Below, piece after piece: positions 8,801 to 17,638 of a stretch of DNA of 64,000 nt. Origin of the DNA: Acidilobus sp. 7A (lineage in GTDB: Archaea > Thermoproteota > Thermoprotei_A > Sulfolobales > Acidilobaceae); contig NZ_CP010515.1 in assembly GCF_003431325.1 (NCBI RefSeq), positions 868,001 through 932,000 on the forward strand. Direction: 5' to 3'. Position numbers and translations under genes: made by a program. The notes beneath the pieces are model-generated. The model did not search any database, was not told where the DNA came from, and worked only from the letters and a program-made list of their open reading frames with translations. Every line of letters begins with the position of its first letter. Position 1 is the first letter of the stretch.

Positions 8801-8854
8801 CGCCTGTTGAGTTCTACGCACGCTTTTGTGCGTACGGCGTAGGGCTCGAGGCGC

Positions 8855-9390
8855 CTAGCGAGCGCCCTGGGCCCTCCTGAACTCCCCCTTCACCGTCTCC
8901 TGGGTCCTCTTGACCTCTCTGTCTATGTCCTCAGGCGTCAGCTGGGCCTGCGTGGTTACTTGGGGCGCCTCGAGGGGCTGGGCCTTGGCGACAGTCTCGT
9001 TAGGGGCAGCCAGGGCGGCAGCCCCCGCCTCCTGGGCCTCGAGCTGCCTCACGTAGCCCTCTAGCCTGTCGGCCAGGGACTGAAGCCTCGCCGCAGCCTC
9101 CCTCACGGCCCTCAGCCAGCCCCTGGCCCGCTCAAGGTCTAGGGAGCCGCTCTCAACCTCAGCGCCTAGCTTGCTGGCGAGGCCGTTGATGTAGTCTATG
9201 AGCCTCGAGCCTGGGCTCCCAGCCTCATAGGCCATGCCCTTCAGCTCTATGCCCATGTCGCTGTGGGTCTTGGTGGCGTACGTGTACTTATCAGGGCCAA
9301 GGTAGCACTTGGTTATCTTCCTCCTGCCGTCCTCCACCTCACGTGGGCGGCGTAGATGTAGGCGCGGCCGTTCACGACCCTGTGTTACCC
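8855..9390 (-). pseudogene. decayed plasmid or integrase-like gene remnant
   Basis: The frame closing at 8855 encodes VEDGRRKITKCYLGPDKYTY followed by TKTHSDMGIELKGM, then a helical, Glu/Ala/Arg-rich C-terminus with a coiled-coil look. The residues just upstream in sequence (GRAYIYAAHV) are in another frame, separated by what looks like a single missing G near 9340, so the gene is broken. The CYLGP segment recalls the N-terminal region of some crenarchaeal integrases or plasmid proteins, from memory only. It abuts the right end of element copy 1, which supports an accessory origin. Confidence 0.5.
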
Positions 9391-9399
9391 CAGCCCGCC

Positions 9400-9790
9400 G
9401 CCTGAGGCTTGCCCTGGTGCTCGTGGGCCCCCACCTCCTGCCCGTCATAGTGCTAGGCGGCGGCTCCGTCTACTTTGTCCCCATGGGCGTCGGAGGCGGC
9501 GCCAAGTCCACCTTCCCCTGCCTTCGCTACCCCAGCGGCAAGTACCTCTGCGCTGGCTCCCCTAGGCTCATTCAGGAGCTCATGGCCTCCACGGGCGGCA
9601 GCCCTCCGAGACCGTGGCCTTCGGCGGCTACGACACCCAGCTAGTTGTAGACATCCCAGGCAGGGGCCTCAGCCCCTATGAGACTGCCCTAGACTTCGCC
9701 CCGCGCCTCGAGCCTGGCGTGCAGCTCTTCGGCAGCGCCCTGCAGTCCTGCCTACGCAGGTGGCACATTACTGATCACGGCAGGCCATAA
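9400..9790 (+). pseudogene. frameshifted remnant of unknown gene
   Basis: One frame gives GGGSVYFVPMGVGGG and AKSTFPCLRYPSGKYLCAG up to about 9600; the continuation, ETVAFGGYDTQLVVDIPGRG and further to a TAA at 9788-9790, is in a different frame. Both parts look coding in composition. I recognise no family. It sits between the element and the S53 protease in a stretch of decayed genes. Confidence 0.4.
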
Positions 9791-9873
9791 GCTGCCCCAG
9801 GAGCTCAAGGGCTGGCCCTCCCTGATTTAAGCTTAAGCCCACCGGCCGCAGAGATACTGCTTGGCGACAGGCT

Positions 9874-12800
9874 CTGAACGCTAAGACCATATCATTAGTT
9901 CTCCTGGCGCTCATCATCGCGTCTGCTGCCCTGCCCGTGAGCCACGTTAAGGCAGTGGCCGGGCCCGCCAGCCCTAATGATATACTATCAAGCTACGTTG
10001 GGGACCTGAGGGGCTTCAGGTACGTGGGTCCCCTACCGGGTAACATCAATGTAACTGGCGTCCTCTACGTGCCCCTAAGGGACGTGCCCCTGATATTCTA
10101 CTACGCCCAGGCAGTCAGCGTCCCGGGCTCCCCGCTCTATGGCATGTTCCTCAGCCCTTCCCAGGCCTCCAGGCTCTTCATACCCAGCAAAGAGCTCAGG
10201 GAGGCCGAGGAGTACCTCAGCTCCCACGGCATCAGCGTCCTCCTGGTCGCCGGCTCAATGATAGTGTTCAGCGGGCCTGCCTCCAGGGTGGAGAAGGCCC
10301 TGGGGGTCTCCATAGGGGTATTCAGTAACGGAACCGAGAGCTACTACGCCGTCACCGAGTATGGGGGCCAGTTCCCGTGGCCCGTGCCATACATATCCAA
10401 TATTACAGGAGTAGTGCTGCGCACCCCTAAGTTCCTGCTCACGTCGCAGGACCTTGTCAGGCTCAGGTCCCTCTACGGCGTTAACATCTCTTACCCCGAG
10501 GAGGTGTACCCCATGACATCACTTGCAGGGGCCTACAACGCCACGTGCCTGTACTCGCTTGGCGACGAGGGCCAGCGGGTCAACGTGGGAATTGTCGACT
10601 TCTACGGCGACCCAACGCTGTCCCAGGACATAGCTTACTATGACTCCCTTGTCGGCCTCCCACGGGCCAACATCACGGTAGTCCCCATAGGGCCCTACGA
10701 CCCCAACCTGGGCGTGCTCACTGGCTGGAACGTTGAGGTTGACCTGGACGTCGAGGCTGTGCACTCCATGGCGCCCATGGCGCACATATACCTCTATGTG
10801 GCGGGCGGCGTCCTCCCCCTCTCCGCTGTAATAGCCTACATAGACCAGCGTGACAACGTGTCTATAGTGAGCCAGAGCTTCGGAATACCCGAGTCCGAGT
10901 TCTCCTACTATGGCTTCAGCTTCTACTACTATAACGTCTACCTGGCTGACGTCTACTACGCGCTGGGTGCAGCCGAGGGCATAACGTTCGTGGCCGCCAG
11001 CGGCGACGGCGGGGGCATGGGGTACAGCGCGGGCCCAGTGGGGGACGTCAGCTACCCCGCCTCCTCGCCCTGGGTGCTAGCGGTCGGGGGGACCACGACT
11101 TACCTGAACCTCTACCCAAACGGCAGCGTAAGCTCATATTACAGCACCGCCTGGTCGTCAGCAGGCTTCGTGCCTTACATGCAGAACTTCGGCGGCAGCA
11201 CGGGGGGCTACAGCGCCTACGAGCCCATGCCCTGGTGGCAGCAGGGCGTGGTACCGACGCCTCCCCAGGGCTTCCCCTACGGCAGGGCAGTGCCTGACGT
11301 CTCAGCCAACGCCAACATATTCCCAGGCGCCATTATGGTCACAGAGGACAATGAGACTGTTCTGGCCGGCGGCACGAGCGAGGCGTCGCAGCTGACCGCG
11401 GGCCTCCTAGCCCTGGTCGAGGAGTACGTGGGCCACAGGCTCGGCCTCGTGGCGCCGACACTCTACAGCTTATACTCAAACTCATCTACCAGGAACGCGT
11501 TCATACCGATCACATTCGGCTACAACATACCCTGGGCCGCGTCCAACGGCTACAACCTCGTCACAGGGCTTGGGGCTATAAACGCTGGGAACCTGGCCAG
11601 GTACCTCTCAAGGAGCGGCAGGCAGGGGCTCTCAATAGAGGTGCTCCTGGGCAACGTGTCCCAGTTCATAGCGTCGGGCACCACAGTTAACGTGAGCGCT
11701 AACATAACTTACAGGGACTCCGAGGTTGTCAGTGGCTCCTTCACGGCCAGCCTGGAGCTTATGAACGGCACGGCGGCCGAGGAGCCCATGTACTTTAACT
11801 CCACGAGGGGGTTGTGGGAGGCGTCCCTCCACGTGCCCCTGAACTCCTCAGGCCCCGCCTTCATTGAGGTCAGCGGCAGCTACAATGGCTCCCGGGCCTC
11901 ATATGACGTCGAGGTCTTCGTGGGCTACTTCGGCAACATGCCCCTCCCGACCCCCATGTATCCATACCTGCCGTACCTCGGCGTGCCTCTGGCGGCCTTC
12001 GCCACCTCGCCTGCGGGGGCTCCAGGCAACGTCAGCATGAGGGTGGACGTCCTCAAGTATAACCCGCTCAACAACACCTACACGGAGGTCTACTCGCAGC
12101 CCATAGGCCTGGGGACGTCAAGCGTGAACTTCACCGCCTCGCCGGGCTACTACATAATCAAGGTGTCCGGCCAGGCCTACGGACTGACACCCATATACGT
12201 GGGCTACCTCATGCAGCTCTTCATCCTAGCCCCCCAGGTGCTCTCAATGCCGGGCGCCGTGCCCGAGGGAGGCTTCTTTGCAGTTGAAGGGGTCCCGGTG
12301 CCGCCCATAGAGACGACGGCCATGGTGTCCTCCCAGACGGGGTTTGACCTCTTCGATACCATGCTTTACGGCTCCAACGTCACCGTCAGCCTGGTGAGCC
12401 CGGCCGGCGGCAGCGTGGCGTCATCGCAGGTGCCGTTGACAGCCTCAGGCCTCTACTACGGGCTCCTCCAGGTCCCCAGGCAGGTCCGACCAGGCCTTTA
12501 CTGGGTGCTGCTCAACGCCTCCTACAACTCCACCACGCTTGGCGGCCTGGTTAAAGGCTACGGGGTTGACATGATCTACGTGGGGCAGCCCCTGAGCGCC
12601 CAGGTCGCCGCGCTCCCGCCCATAGTCGAGGAGGGCGGGAGGGTCACCGTGGAGGCCAGGATTACATACCAGAACGGCACCCCGGTCAGGTGCGGCCTCT
12701 TCTCGGCCACTATACTCCCGGCCAGCCTCAGGCAGCTCTACGAGAACGCCAGCCAACAGGTTGAGGTCCCCCTCTACTACAACTCAACCCTCGGCCTCTG

Positions 12801-13431
12801 GGTCGGCCAGGCCTACCTCCCCGGGCCGAGCTCCATAGGTAACGCGAGCCCGTTCGAGGTCGGCAAGGGCGAGGAGTGGTACATAGTGGTGACCGGGGTC
12901 AGCCCCTTCGGCGACGTGCTGGCCTACTCGCAGGCGTCCGTCGTGGAGGGCAGGGTTGTCTACTACGCCAACGAGGTCCTGAGCCCCCCGTTCGAGGCCG
13001 CGGGCGCCATGTTTAACAACGTCACCATAGAGGGCTACAGTGGTAACATAACCTGGAGCTACTTCAAGGGCGTGAACCACATAGACAATGGCACCCTTGG
13101 CCTTGAATTCGACGACGTGGAGGGGGAGCTCATAATATATGACAGCGTGGTCACTATGAGCTACGTCAGCGCTAACGAGGTTGTGCTCATCGACAGCAGG
13201 CTCTACCTCAGGTACTCAAGCGTGGGCAGGCTTATACTTGGGCCAGGCTCCAACTACACCTCGAGCTACTCCACGGTGGGCTCCGTGGGCGGCCAGTACC
13301 AGATAGCAAGGATAACAGGCTGGGTGCCGCAGCGCTCCGCGGCGTTGCCATCGTCAAGGCCCTACATTATATCGATACAGCAGGTCCAGGCCTCCCAGCC
13401 CAGAGGGGGAGAGCCACGGCGAGCTACGTGA
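9874..13431 (+). CDS. secreted S53 (sedolisin/kumamolisin) acid peptidase
   Basis: About 1185 residues. An N-terminal pro-kumamolisin domain is followed by the S53 catalytic domain: NVEVDLDVEAVHSMAP with the Glu and Asp of the triad (about 10735), VAASGDGGG with the oxyanion Asp (about 10995), and AGGTSEASQ with the Ser (about 11375). About 600 residues of beta-sandwich stalk follow, rich in sequons. The first standard start is GTG 9937, but in-frame codons from CTG 9874 encode a good signal peptide (NAKTISLVLLALIIASAALP), with a TATA-like TTTAAGCTTAA at 9826-9836; I therefore start at CTG. The frame stops at 13431, yet the -1 frame continues with a membrane anchor to a stop at 13508. It would digest protein outside the cell at low pH. 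Confidence 0.85.
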   Translation: MNAKTISLVLLALIIASAALPVSHVKAVAGPASPNDILSSYVGDLRGFRYVGPLPGNINVTGVLYVPLRDVPLIFYYAQAVSVPGSPLYGMFLSPSQASRLFIPSKELREAEEYLSSHGISVLLVAGSMIVFSGPASRVEKALGVSIGVFSNGTESYYAVTEYGGQFPWPVPYISNITGVVLRTPKFLLTSQDLVRLRSLYGVNISYPEEVYPMTSLAGAYNATCLYSLGDEGQRVNVGIVDFYGDPTLSQDIAYYDSLVGLPRANITVVPIGPYDPNLGVLTGWNVEVDLDVEAVHSMAPMAHIYLYVAGGVLPLSAVIAYIDQRDNVSIVSQSFGIPESEFSYYGFSFYYYNVYLADVYYALGAAEGITFVAASGDGGGMGYSAGPVGDVSYPASSPWVLAVGGTTTYLNLYPNGSVSSYYSTAWSSAGFVPYMQNFGGSTGGYSAYEPMPWWQQGVVPTPPQGFPYGRAVPDVSANANIFPGAIMVTEDNETVLAGGTSEASQLTAGLLALVEEYVGHRLGLVAPTLYSLYSNSSTRNAFIPITFGYNIPWAASNGYNLVTGLGAINAGNLARYLSRSGRQGLSIEVLLGNVSQFIASGTTVNVSANITYRDSEVVSGSFTASLELMNGTAAEEPMYFNSTRGLWEASLHVPLNSSGPAFIEVSGSYNGSRASYDVEVFVGYFGNMPLPTPMYPYLPYLGVPLAAFATSPAGAPGNVSMRVDVLKYNPLNNTYTEVYSQPIGLGTSSVNFTASPGYYIIKVSGQAYGLTPIYVGYLMQLFILAPQVLSMPGAVPEGGFFAVEGVPVPPIETTAMVSSQTGFDLFDTMLYGSNVTVSLVSPAGGSVASSQVPLTASGLYYGLLQVPRQVRPGLYWVLLNASYNSTTLGGLVKGYGVDMIYVGQPLSAQVAALPPIVEEGGRVTVEARITYQNGTPVRCGLFSATILPASLRQLYENASQQVEVPLYYNSTLGLWVGQAYLPGPSSIGNASPFEVGKGEEWYIVVTGVSPFGDVLAYSQASVVEGRVVYYANEVLSPPFEAAGAMFNNVTIEGYSGNITWSYFKGVNHIDNGTLGLEFDDVEGELIIYDSVVTMSYVSANEVVLIDSRLYLRYSSVGRLILGPGSNYTSSYSTVGSVGGQYQIARITGWVPQRSAALPSSRPYIISIQQVQASQPRGGEPRRAT

Positions 13432-13504
13432 ACCTGGCGGTGGCCGCGACTGCAGCGGTCGTCCTCGCGGTGACCGTGCTCCTCCTGATGAGGCGCTCTA
13501 GCTG

Positions 13505-13535
13505 CTGACCTCCTCCCCGCCCTGAGCCCCCTCGA
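13505..13535 (-). repeat. TnpB-type transposon end hairpin (scar)
   Basis: On the minus strand the word CAGGGCGGGGAGGAGGTCAG lies directly after the protease anchor stop. Closely related hairpins occur at 19600, 42251 and 46438, always with the GGCGGGGAG core. I recall this as typical of IS200/IS605-like ends in thermophilic archaea; an actual tnpB remnant lies 230 bp away. Confidence 0.5.
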
Positions 13536-13650
13536 GACCAGTATTGGTACGCGGCCAGGCGTCTGAAACTCCTTCCTGAGCTTCCTCCTGGCCCCCTCCC
13601 TGTCCCCACTCAAGTACACGGAGACCACGTTATAGAGCCCCTCACAGTCA
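13536..13650 (-). pseudogene. short coding remnant of unknown gene
   Basis: The minus strand reads CEGLYNVVSVYLSGDREGAR, KLRKEF and then QTPGRVPILVSRG without any start codon upstream (a stop precedes the Cys-Glu). Its composition looks protein-coding and unlike noise. Family not recognised. Confidence 0.25.
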
Positions 13651-13756
13651 AGGCTTCATGAGCATACATAGTGACAGTGCCTGGGTCCATCATCAGCCTC
13701 TGCGGGGCGCTAAGCTCGCCGTACGTAGCTGTTTCAACTTTCATATAGTTTTATGA

Positions 13757-13921
13757 GTTGTCACCGCAATCAGCATATACAACAGGAGGTACGTAACCGA
13801 GCACTCAAGATGTGGGGCCCCTGGGGTGGCCCTGAACGCCCCCAAGCCCGATGAAATCCCGAGCGGGGTGCGGGGGAACAGGGATGAGGCGATGACCGTA
13901 AGGCATCATGAACCTGAATGA
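13757..13921 (+). pseudogene. tnpB: C-terminal remnant of an IS605-family TnpB
   Basis: The frame gives VVTAISIYNRRYVTEHSR, then CGAPGVALNAPKPDE, then SGVRGNRDEAMT and a stop at 13919-13921. The first piece matches the D-x-x-A-A-x-N-I region of the TnpB RuvC domain; the rest is the proline-rich tail I remember from crenarchaeal OrfB/TnpB proteins. Everything upstream is gone. DNA after the stop (13922-14000) would be the former right end or guide-RNA region. Confidence 0.6.
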
Positions 13922-14261
13922 GAGCTGAACCCCTGTGCTAAATCCTGAGCTTCTTTTCTTAAGAGCGCTTACAGTTATGCAAATATAGGTTATCTAGACT
14001 ATAATAACGCGATTCCCGTCATATTTTAAGTAAAGAGCCCAAGAGGACAAGGGTTAGGCGTGAACCCTCAGCTGATGCAAAGTCCTAGCCTGAGCCTCAT
14101 TATGACGTCAAGTAGATAATATTGCCTATATTCTTATCCACGTCAGCCTCGTAGAGGCATAGGCTTGCGACCCGTTAAGCCAGCGCGCTAACTCTCAGGT
14201 CGGTCGGGCCGAGAGCACAGAGGCCTGGCCCCATCCTGAGGGGCGAAAGCCTCTAACCCCA
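13922..14261. other. intergenic, nothing confidently assigned
   Basis: AT-rich DNA at 13960-14035 contains TATA-like words; several GATGA and CTGA words occur around 13880-13930 and 14070-14100, but spacing does not fit a box C/D RNA. No tRNA, repeat or long frame was found. Confidence 0.4.
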
Positions 14262-14292
14262 TAACGGGTTTTTGAGAAAAAAGCAAGAAAGG
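14262..14292 (-). terminator. T-rich terminator of ppdK
   Basis: Immediately after the ppdK stop the minus strand runs CTTTCTTGCTTTTTTCTC then CAAAAACCC, the oligo-T type of archaeal terminator. Confidence 0.55.
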
Positions 14293-14296
14293 GCTG

Positions 14297-17218
14297 TCAC
14301 TCGCCTACTGGGCCCTTTATGCCGAGCTTCTCCCTCACGGCCGCCTGGGCCGCCGCCAGCCTTGCGACGGGCACCCTGAAGGGCGATGCGCTCACGTAGT
14401 CGACGCCGGCGCCGTGGAAGAATATCACTGAGGCCGGGTCTCCGCCGTGCTCGCCGCAGACGCCGACCTCAAGCCTCGGGTTGGCCTCCTTGCCCTCCTC
14501 GGTGGCTATCTTTACAAGCCTCCCGACGCCCTTGGGGTCTACGGTGTCGAACGGGTCGCTTGGCAGTATGCCCTTCTCAAGGTACTGGGCCATGAACTTG
14601 TTCTCAACGTCATCCCTGCTGAAGCTGAAGGTTGCCTGCGTCAGGTCGTTGGTGCCGAAGCTGAAGAAGTCCACCTCCTTGGCGATCTCGCTCGCCGTCA
14701 GGGCGGCCCTCACGGTCTCTATCATGGTGCCTATCTTTACGTTGAGCTTGACGCCGTACTCCTTCTCCACGTCCTCCAGGGCGGGCACTATGGCGTTGTT
14801 CTTAACGAACCTTATCTCATTGACGTCAGCGACCTGCGGCACCATTATCTCGAGCACCGGGTGCTTGCCCTCCCTTAAGAGCTCGGCGGCCGCCTCGGCC
14901 ATGGCCCTCGTCAGGTAGTAGTAGATCACCGGGTAGGTGACTCCAACCCTCACGCCCCTGTGTCCCATCATTGGGTTGGCCTCCTGCAGCGCCTTAACCC
15001 TGTTGTAGAGATCCTGGAGCTCAGCTATCTTCTGGTCCAGCTGCTTTGCCTCAGCGGAGTTGCCGGAGGCCTCCGCCTTCCCCTTCTGCTCCCTCAGCTC
15101 GTAGATCTGGGTCAGCAGCTCCTCGCCTGAGGGCAGGAACTCGTGGAGCGGCGGGTCTATGAGCCTTATCACCACTGGCTTGCCGTCCATTATATCGAGC
15201 ATCTCCTTGAAGTCAGGCTTTATCATGTCAGCGAGCTCCTTCATGTGGGCCTCCCTCTCCTTGTCGTCGACGGCCAGGATCACCTTCCTGAGGGCCTCGA
15301 GCCTCTCCGGCTTCCTGAACATCCTCTCTATCCTCAGCAGCCCTATGCCCTCAGCCCCGAACTTCCTGGCCATCATGGCGTCCTCAGGGACGTCGGCGTT
15401 GGCCCTGACGCCAAGCCTCCTCTCCTCGTCAGCCCACCTCAGCAGCTCGTCGAGCCAGCCGCCTATCTCAGGGGTCACTGTGGGCAGCTGGCCCAGGTAG
15501 ACGTTGCCGCTGTTGCCGTCAATTGTCACCCAGTCGCCCTCCCTAACGGTGGTCCCGTTGACCGTGAAAGCCTTCGTCTCGTAGTCTATCTTTATGGCCT
15601 CAGCGCCCACGACTGCGGGCTTACCTATGGCCCTCGCAACTATGGCCGCGTGTGATGTGAACCCTCCCCTCGAGGTCAGCACGCCCTGGGCAGCGTAGAA
15701 GCCGTGGACGTCGTCCGGCTTCGTCTCAACCCTAACAAGTATTACCTTCTTGCCCTGCCTCGCCCACTCAACCGCCGTGTCAGGGTCGAAGACCACCTGG
15801 CCGCTGGCTGCACCGGGCGAGGCCGCCAGGCCCTTGGTTATGGGGTTCGCCTTGACCTTGGGGTCTATCGTCGGGTAGAGGAGCCTCCTGACCTGCTCGG
15901 GGTCGACCTTCAGCAGGGCCTCCTCCTTGGTCAGCAGGCCCTCCTTCACCATCTCAACGGCGGTCCTGACCCTTGCAAGTGGCGTCATCTTGGCGGGCCT
16001 GTTCTGAAGGAAGTACAGCTTGCCCCTCTCCACCGTGAACTCTATGTCCATTACGTCCTTGTTCACCTGCTCGAGCTTCTTGCCGGCCTCTATGAGCTGG
16101 CTGTAGACCTCAGGCATCCTCTTCTTCAGCTCCTCAAGCCCCAGGGGGGTCCTTATGCCTGCAACGACGTCCTCACCCTGGGCGTTTGGCAGGAACTCGC
16201 CGTAGGGCCTGTCCTCGCCGGTGGCCTGGTCCCTGGTGAAGTAGACGCCCGTGCCCGAGTCCCAGCCCATGTTGCCGAAGACCATGGTGACCACGTTTAC
16301 TGCCGTGCAGTCAGCCATCTCAGGGGTTATTTCGTTGGCAATCCTGTAGAAGATGGCCCTCGGGTTCATCCATGACCTGAAGACTGCCCTTATGGCGAGC
16401 TCGAGCTGCACGTAGGGGTCCTGCGGGAAGTCCTGGCCCCAGAGCCTCCTCACGAGCCCCTTGTACTCGCCCACCAGCTCCTTTATGAGCTCAAGGGAGC
16501 GGGCCCAGAGCCTGGGGGCCACATCCCTGGGAGGCTGGGCGTCAAGCCTTGGGGTGTACTCAGGGTAGAGCCTCCTTATGGCGTCAAGCTCGTCCTTATA
16601 GGTGGTCTCCGCCTCCCTGGCCAGCTGCTCGCTCCTCCTGTCGAAGGCCTCGTTGAAGGGCTTCTCGTCGAGGGCGAGGACTATCCTGGCGAACATCTGT
16701 ATGAACCTCCTGTAGGCATCATAGGCGAACCACTCGTTGTTGGTGGCCCTCGCGAGGGCTACCACGCTCCTGTCGTTAAGGCCGAGGTTGAGCACAGTGT
16801 CCATCATGCCGGGCATTGAGAGGGCCGCCCCTGACCTGACTGAGACCAGGAGCGGTATGCCCTCCTCGGAGCCGAACCTCTTGCCCGTCCTCCTCTCGAG
16901 CTCGCGCACGTGCTCCTTGACGTCCTCCATGAGGCCCTGCGGCAGGTCGCACTGGTCTATGAGGCCCCATATCCTCTTTACGACCTCGTCCCTCACGGAG
17001 GGCGGCGGGTTGCTCCTCAGCGTCCTCTCGAGCTCATCGATCTCAGCCCTCCTCGAGGCGTAGAACCTCCTGCACGCCTCCGTGGTTATTATGAACCCTG
17101 GGGGCACCGGGAGGCCTATCTGGGTCATCTGGGCAAGCGAGGCGCCCTTGCCGCCAAGCAGTTTCTTGTCCTTCCAGTCGGCCTCCTCAAACCACAGCAC
17201 AAGGCCTGTTCTAGGCAA
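14297..17218 (-). CDS. ppdK: pyruvate, phosphate dikinase
   Basis: 973 residues. N-terminal nucleotide-binding domain (LGGKGASLAQMTQIGLPVPP near residue 22), central phosphohistidine domain with LTSRGGFTSHAAIVARA (His near 525), and a C-terminal PEP-binding barrel with GVCGEHGGDPASV (catalytic Cys near 920). It interconverts pyruvate, ATP and Pi with PEP, AMP and PPi in the cytoplasm, linking glycolysis and gluconeogenesis. A Lys/Glu-rich helical insert (EQKGKAEASGNSAEAKQLDQ, about 720-740) contributes to its length, about 100 residues more than bacterial enzymes. TTG start; CTTTTAAAAAG at about 17245-17255 is the TATA box. Confidence 0.96.
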   Translation of the reverse strand: MPRTGLVLWFEEADWKDKKLLGGKGASLAQMTQIGLPVPPGFIITTEACRRFYASRRAEIDELERTLRSNPPPSVRDEVVKRIWGLIDQCDLPQGLMEDVKEHVRELERRTGKRFGSEEGIPLLVSVRSGAALSMPGMMDTVLNLGLNDRSVVALARATNNEWFAYDAYRRFIQMFARIVLALDEKPFNEAFDRRSEQLAREAETTYKDELDAIRRLYPEYTPRLDAQPPRDVAPRLWARSLELIKELVGEYKGLVRRLWGQDFPQDPYVQLELAIRAVFRSWMNPRAIFYRIANEITPEMADCTAVNVVTMVFGNMGWDSGTGVYFTRDQATGEDRPYGEFLPNAQGEDVVAGIRTPLGLEELKKRMPEVYSQLIEAGKKLEQVNKDVMDIEFTVERGKLYFLQNRPAKMTPLARVRTAVEMVKEGLLTKEEALLKVDPEQVRRLLYPTIDPKVKANPITKGLAASPGAASGQVVFDPDTAVEWARQGKKVILVRVETKPDDVHGFYAAQGVLTSRGGFTSHAAIVARAIGKPAVVGAEAIKIDYETKAFTVNGTTVREGDWVTIDGNSGNVYLGQLPTVTPEIGGWLDELLRWADEERRLGVRANADVPEDAMMARKFGAEGIGLLRIERMFRKPERLEALRKVILAVDDKEREAHMKELADMIKPDFKEMLDIMDGKPVVIRLIDPPLHEFLPSGEELLTQIYELREQKGKAEASGNSAEAKQLDQKIAELQDLYNRVKALQEANPMMGHRGVRVGVTYPVIYYYLTRAMAEAAAELLREGKHPVLEIMVPQVADVNEIRFVKNNAIVPALEDVEKEYGVKLNVKIGTMIETVRAALTASEIAKEVDFFSFGTNDLTQATFSFSRDDVENKFMAQYLEKGILPSDPFDTVDPKGVGRLVKIATEEGKEANPRLEVGVCGEHGGDPASVIFFHGAGVDYVSASPFRVPVARLAAAQAAVREKLGIKGPVGE

Positions 17219-17270
17219 CTCAGCCCACTTCCGACTGGGCAGTGTACGCGTCTTTTTAAAAGCTCAGCTT

Positions 17271-17546
17271 TCAGATGCTTAAACTTCCGCCGTGAACGGG
17301 AGGCAGGATGGAGACGAAGTCGCCGTCTGAGAGCTTAACCTGGGAGGCCGCCGAGGGGCTCACCGACCTGCCGTTGACAAGCACTAGGAGCTTCTCGCCG
17401 GCGACCTCGAACAGCCTCCTGCCGTGGGCGGCCTTAAGCCTTGATAGCAGGTCCTCGAGCGTTGAGCCCTCAGCCAGCTCCACGGCCTCCTTTGATGCAC
17501 CAGCTATTGAGACCAGCTCGCCGCCGTAGAGCACGGTGACCCTCAA
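17271..17546 (-). CDS. MoaD/ThiS-like ubiquitin-fold sulfur carrier
   Basis: 91 residues, TTG start. The beta-grasp pattern is clear: MRVTVLYGG start, EGSTLEDLLSRL helix, LVLVNGRSV strand, LSDGDFVSILPPVHGG end. Such proteins carry sulfur as a thiocarboxylate on the terminal Gly-Gly for molybdopterin, thiamine or tRNA thiolation, or act as protein modifiers. Here Gly-Gly is followed by SLSI, so it must be trimmed or work differently. It lies upstream of ppdK on the same strand with 52 bp between them, and shares a divergent promoter region (CCCTTAAAGG at about 17578) with the peptidase at 17639. Confidence 0.85.
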   Translation of the reverse strand: MRVTVLYGGELVSIAGASKEAVELAEGSTLEDLLSRLKAAHGRRLFEVAGEKLLVLVNGRSVSPSAASQVKLSDGDFVSILPPVHGGSLSI

Positions 17547-17638
17547 GCTTCCCGGCCCGCCTGAGGGAAGCGCCTAGGGCCTTTAAGGGCCAGCACGTAG
17601 GCCGCGGACCTTGAAGGCCTTGGCTTAAGGTTTTTAAC

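Larger units (their letters stand above)
6570..8842 (+). mobile_element. duplicated element, copy 1 (recombinase 3' end, surface gene, non-coding tail)
   Basis: From about 6570, inside the recombinase gene, to about 8842 the sequence matches 52238-54666 in inverted orientation. The match covers the recombinase C-terminus, the spacer, the whole 549-residue surface-protein gene, its terminator, and about 250 nt of non-coding tail. Copy 1 keeps intact reading frames. The tail ends near an inverted repeat TACGCAC / GTGCGTA (about 8817-8837). The word CTCGAGGCGCCT occurs twice near the right end. No transposase other than the tyrosine recombinase is visible, so mobilisation by that enzyme (or a partner) is inference; boundaries were judged by eye. 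Confidence 0.7.

Noticed and set aside
8641-8880. 79-codon frame in the element tail
   Set aside because: Frame is broken by compensating indels in the other copy while nucleotide identity is high, so the region is not protein-coding.
13860-13940. possible box C/D RNA (GATGA and CTGA words)
   Set aside because: Spacing between boxes is too short, and the stretch is explained by the TnpB C-terminal coding remnant.
14150-14220. tRNA-like sequence
   Set aside because: Only fragments resembling a D arm; no acceptor pairing, anticodon stem or T arm could be built.
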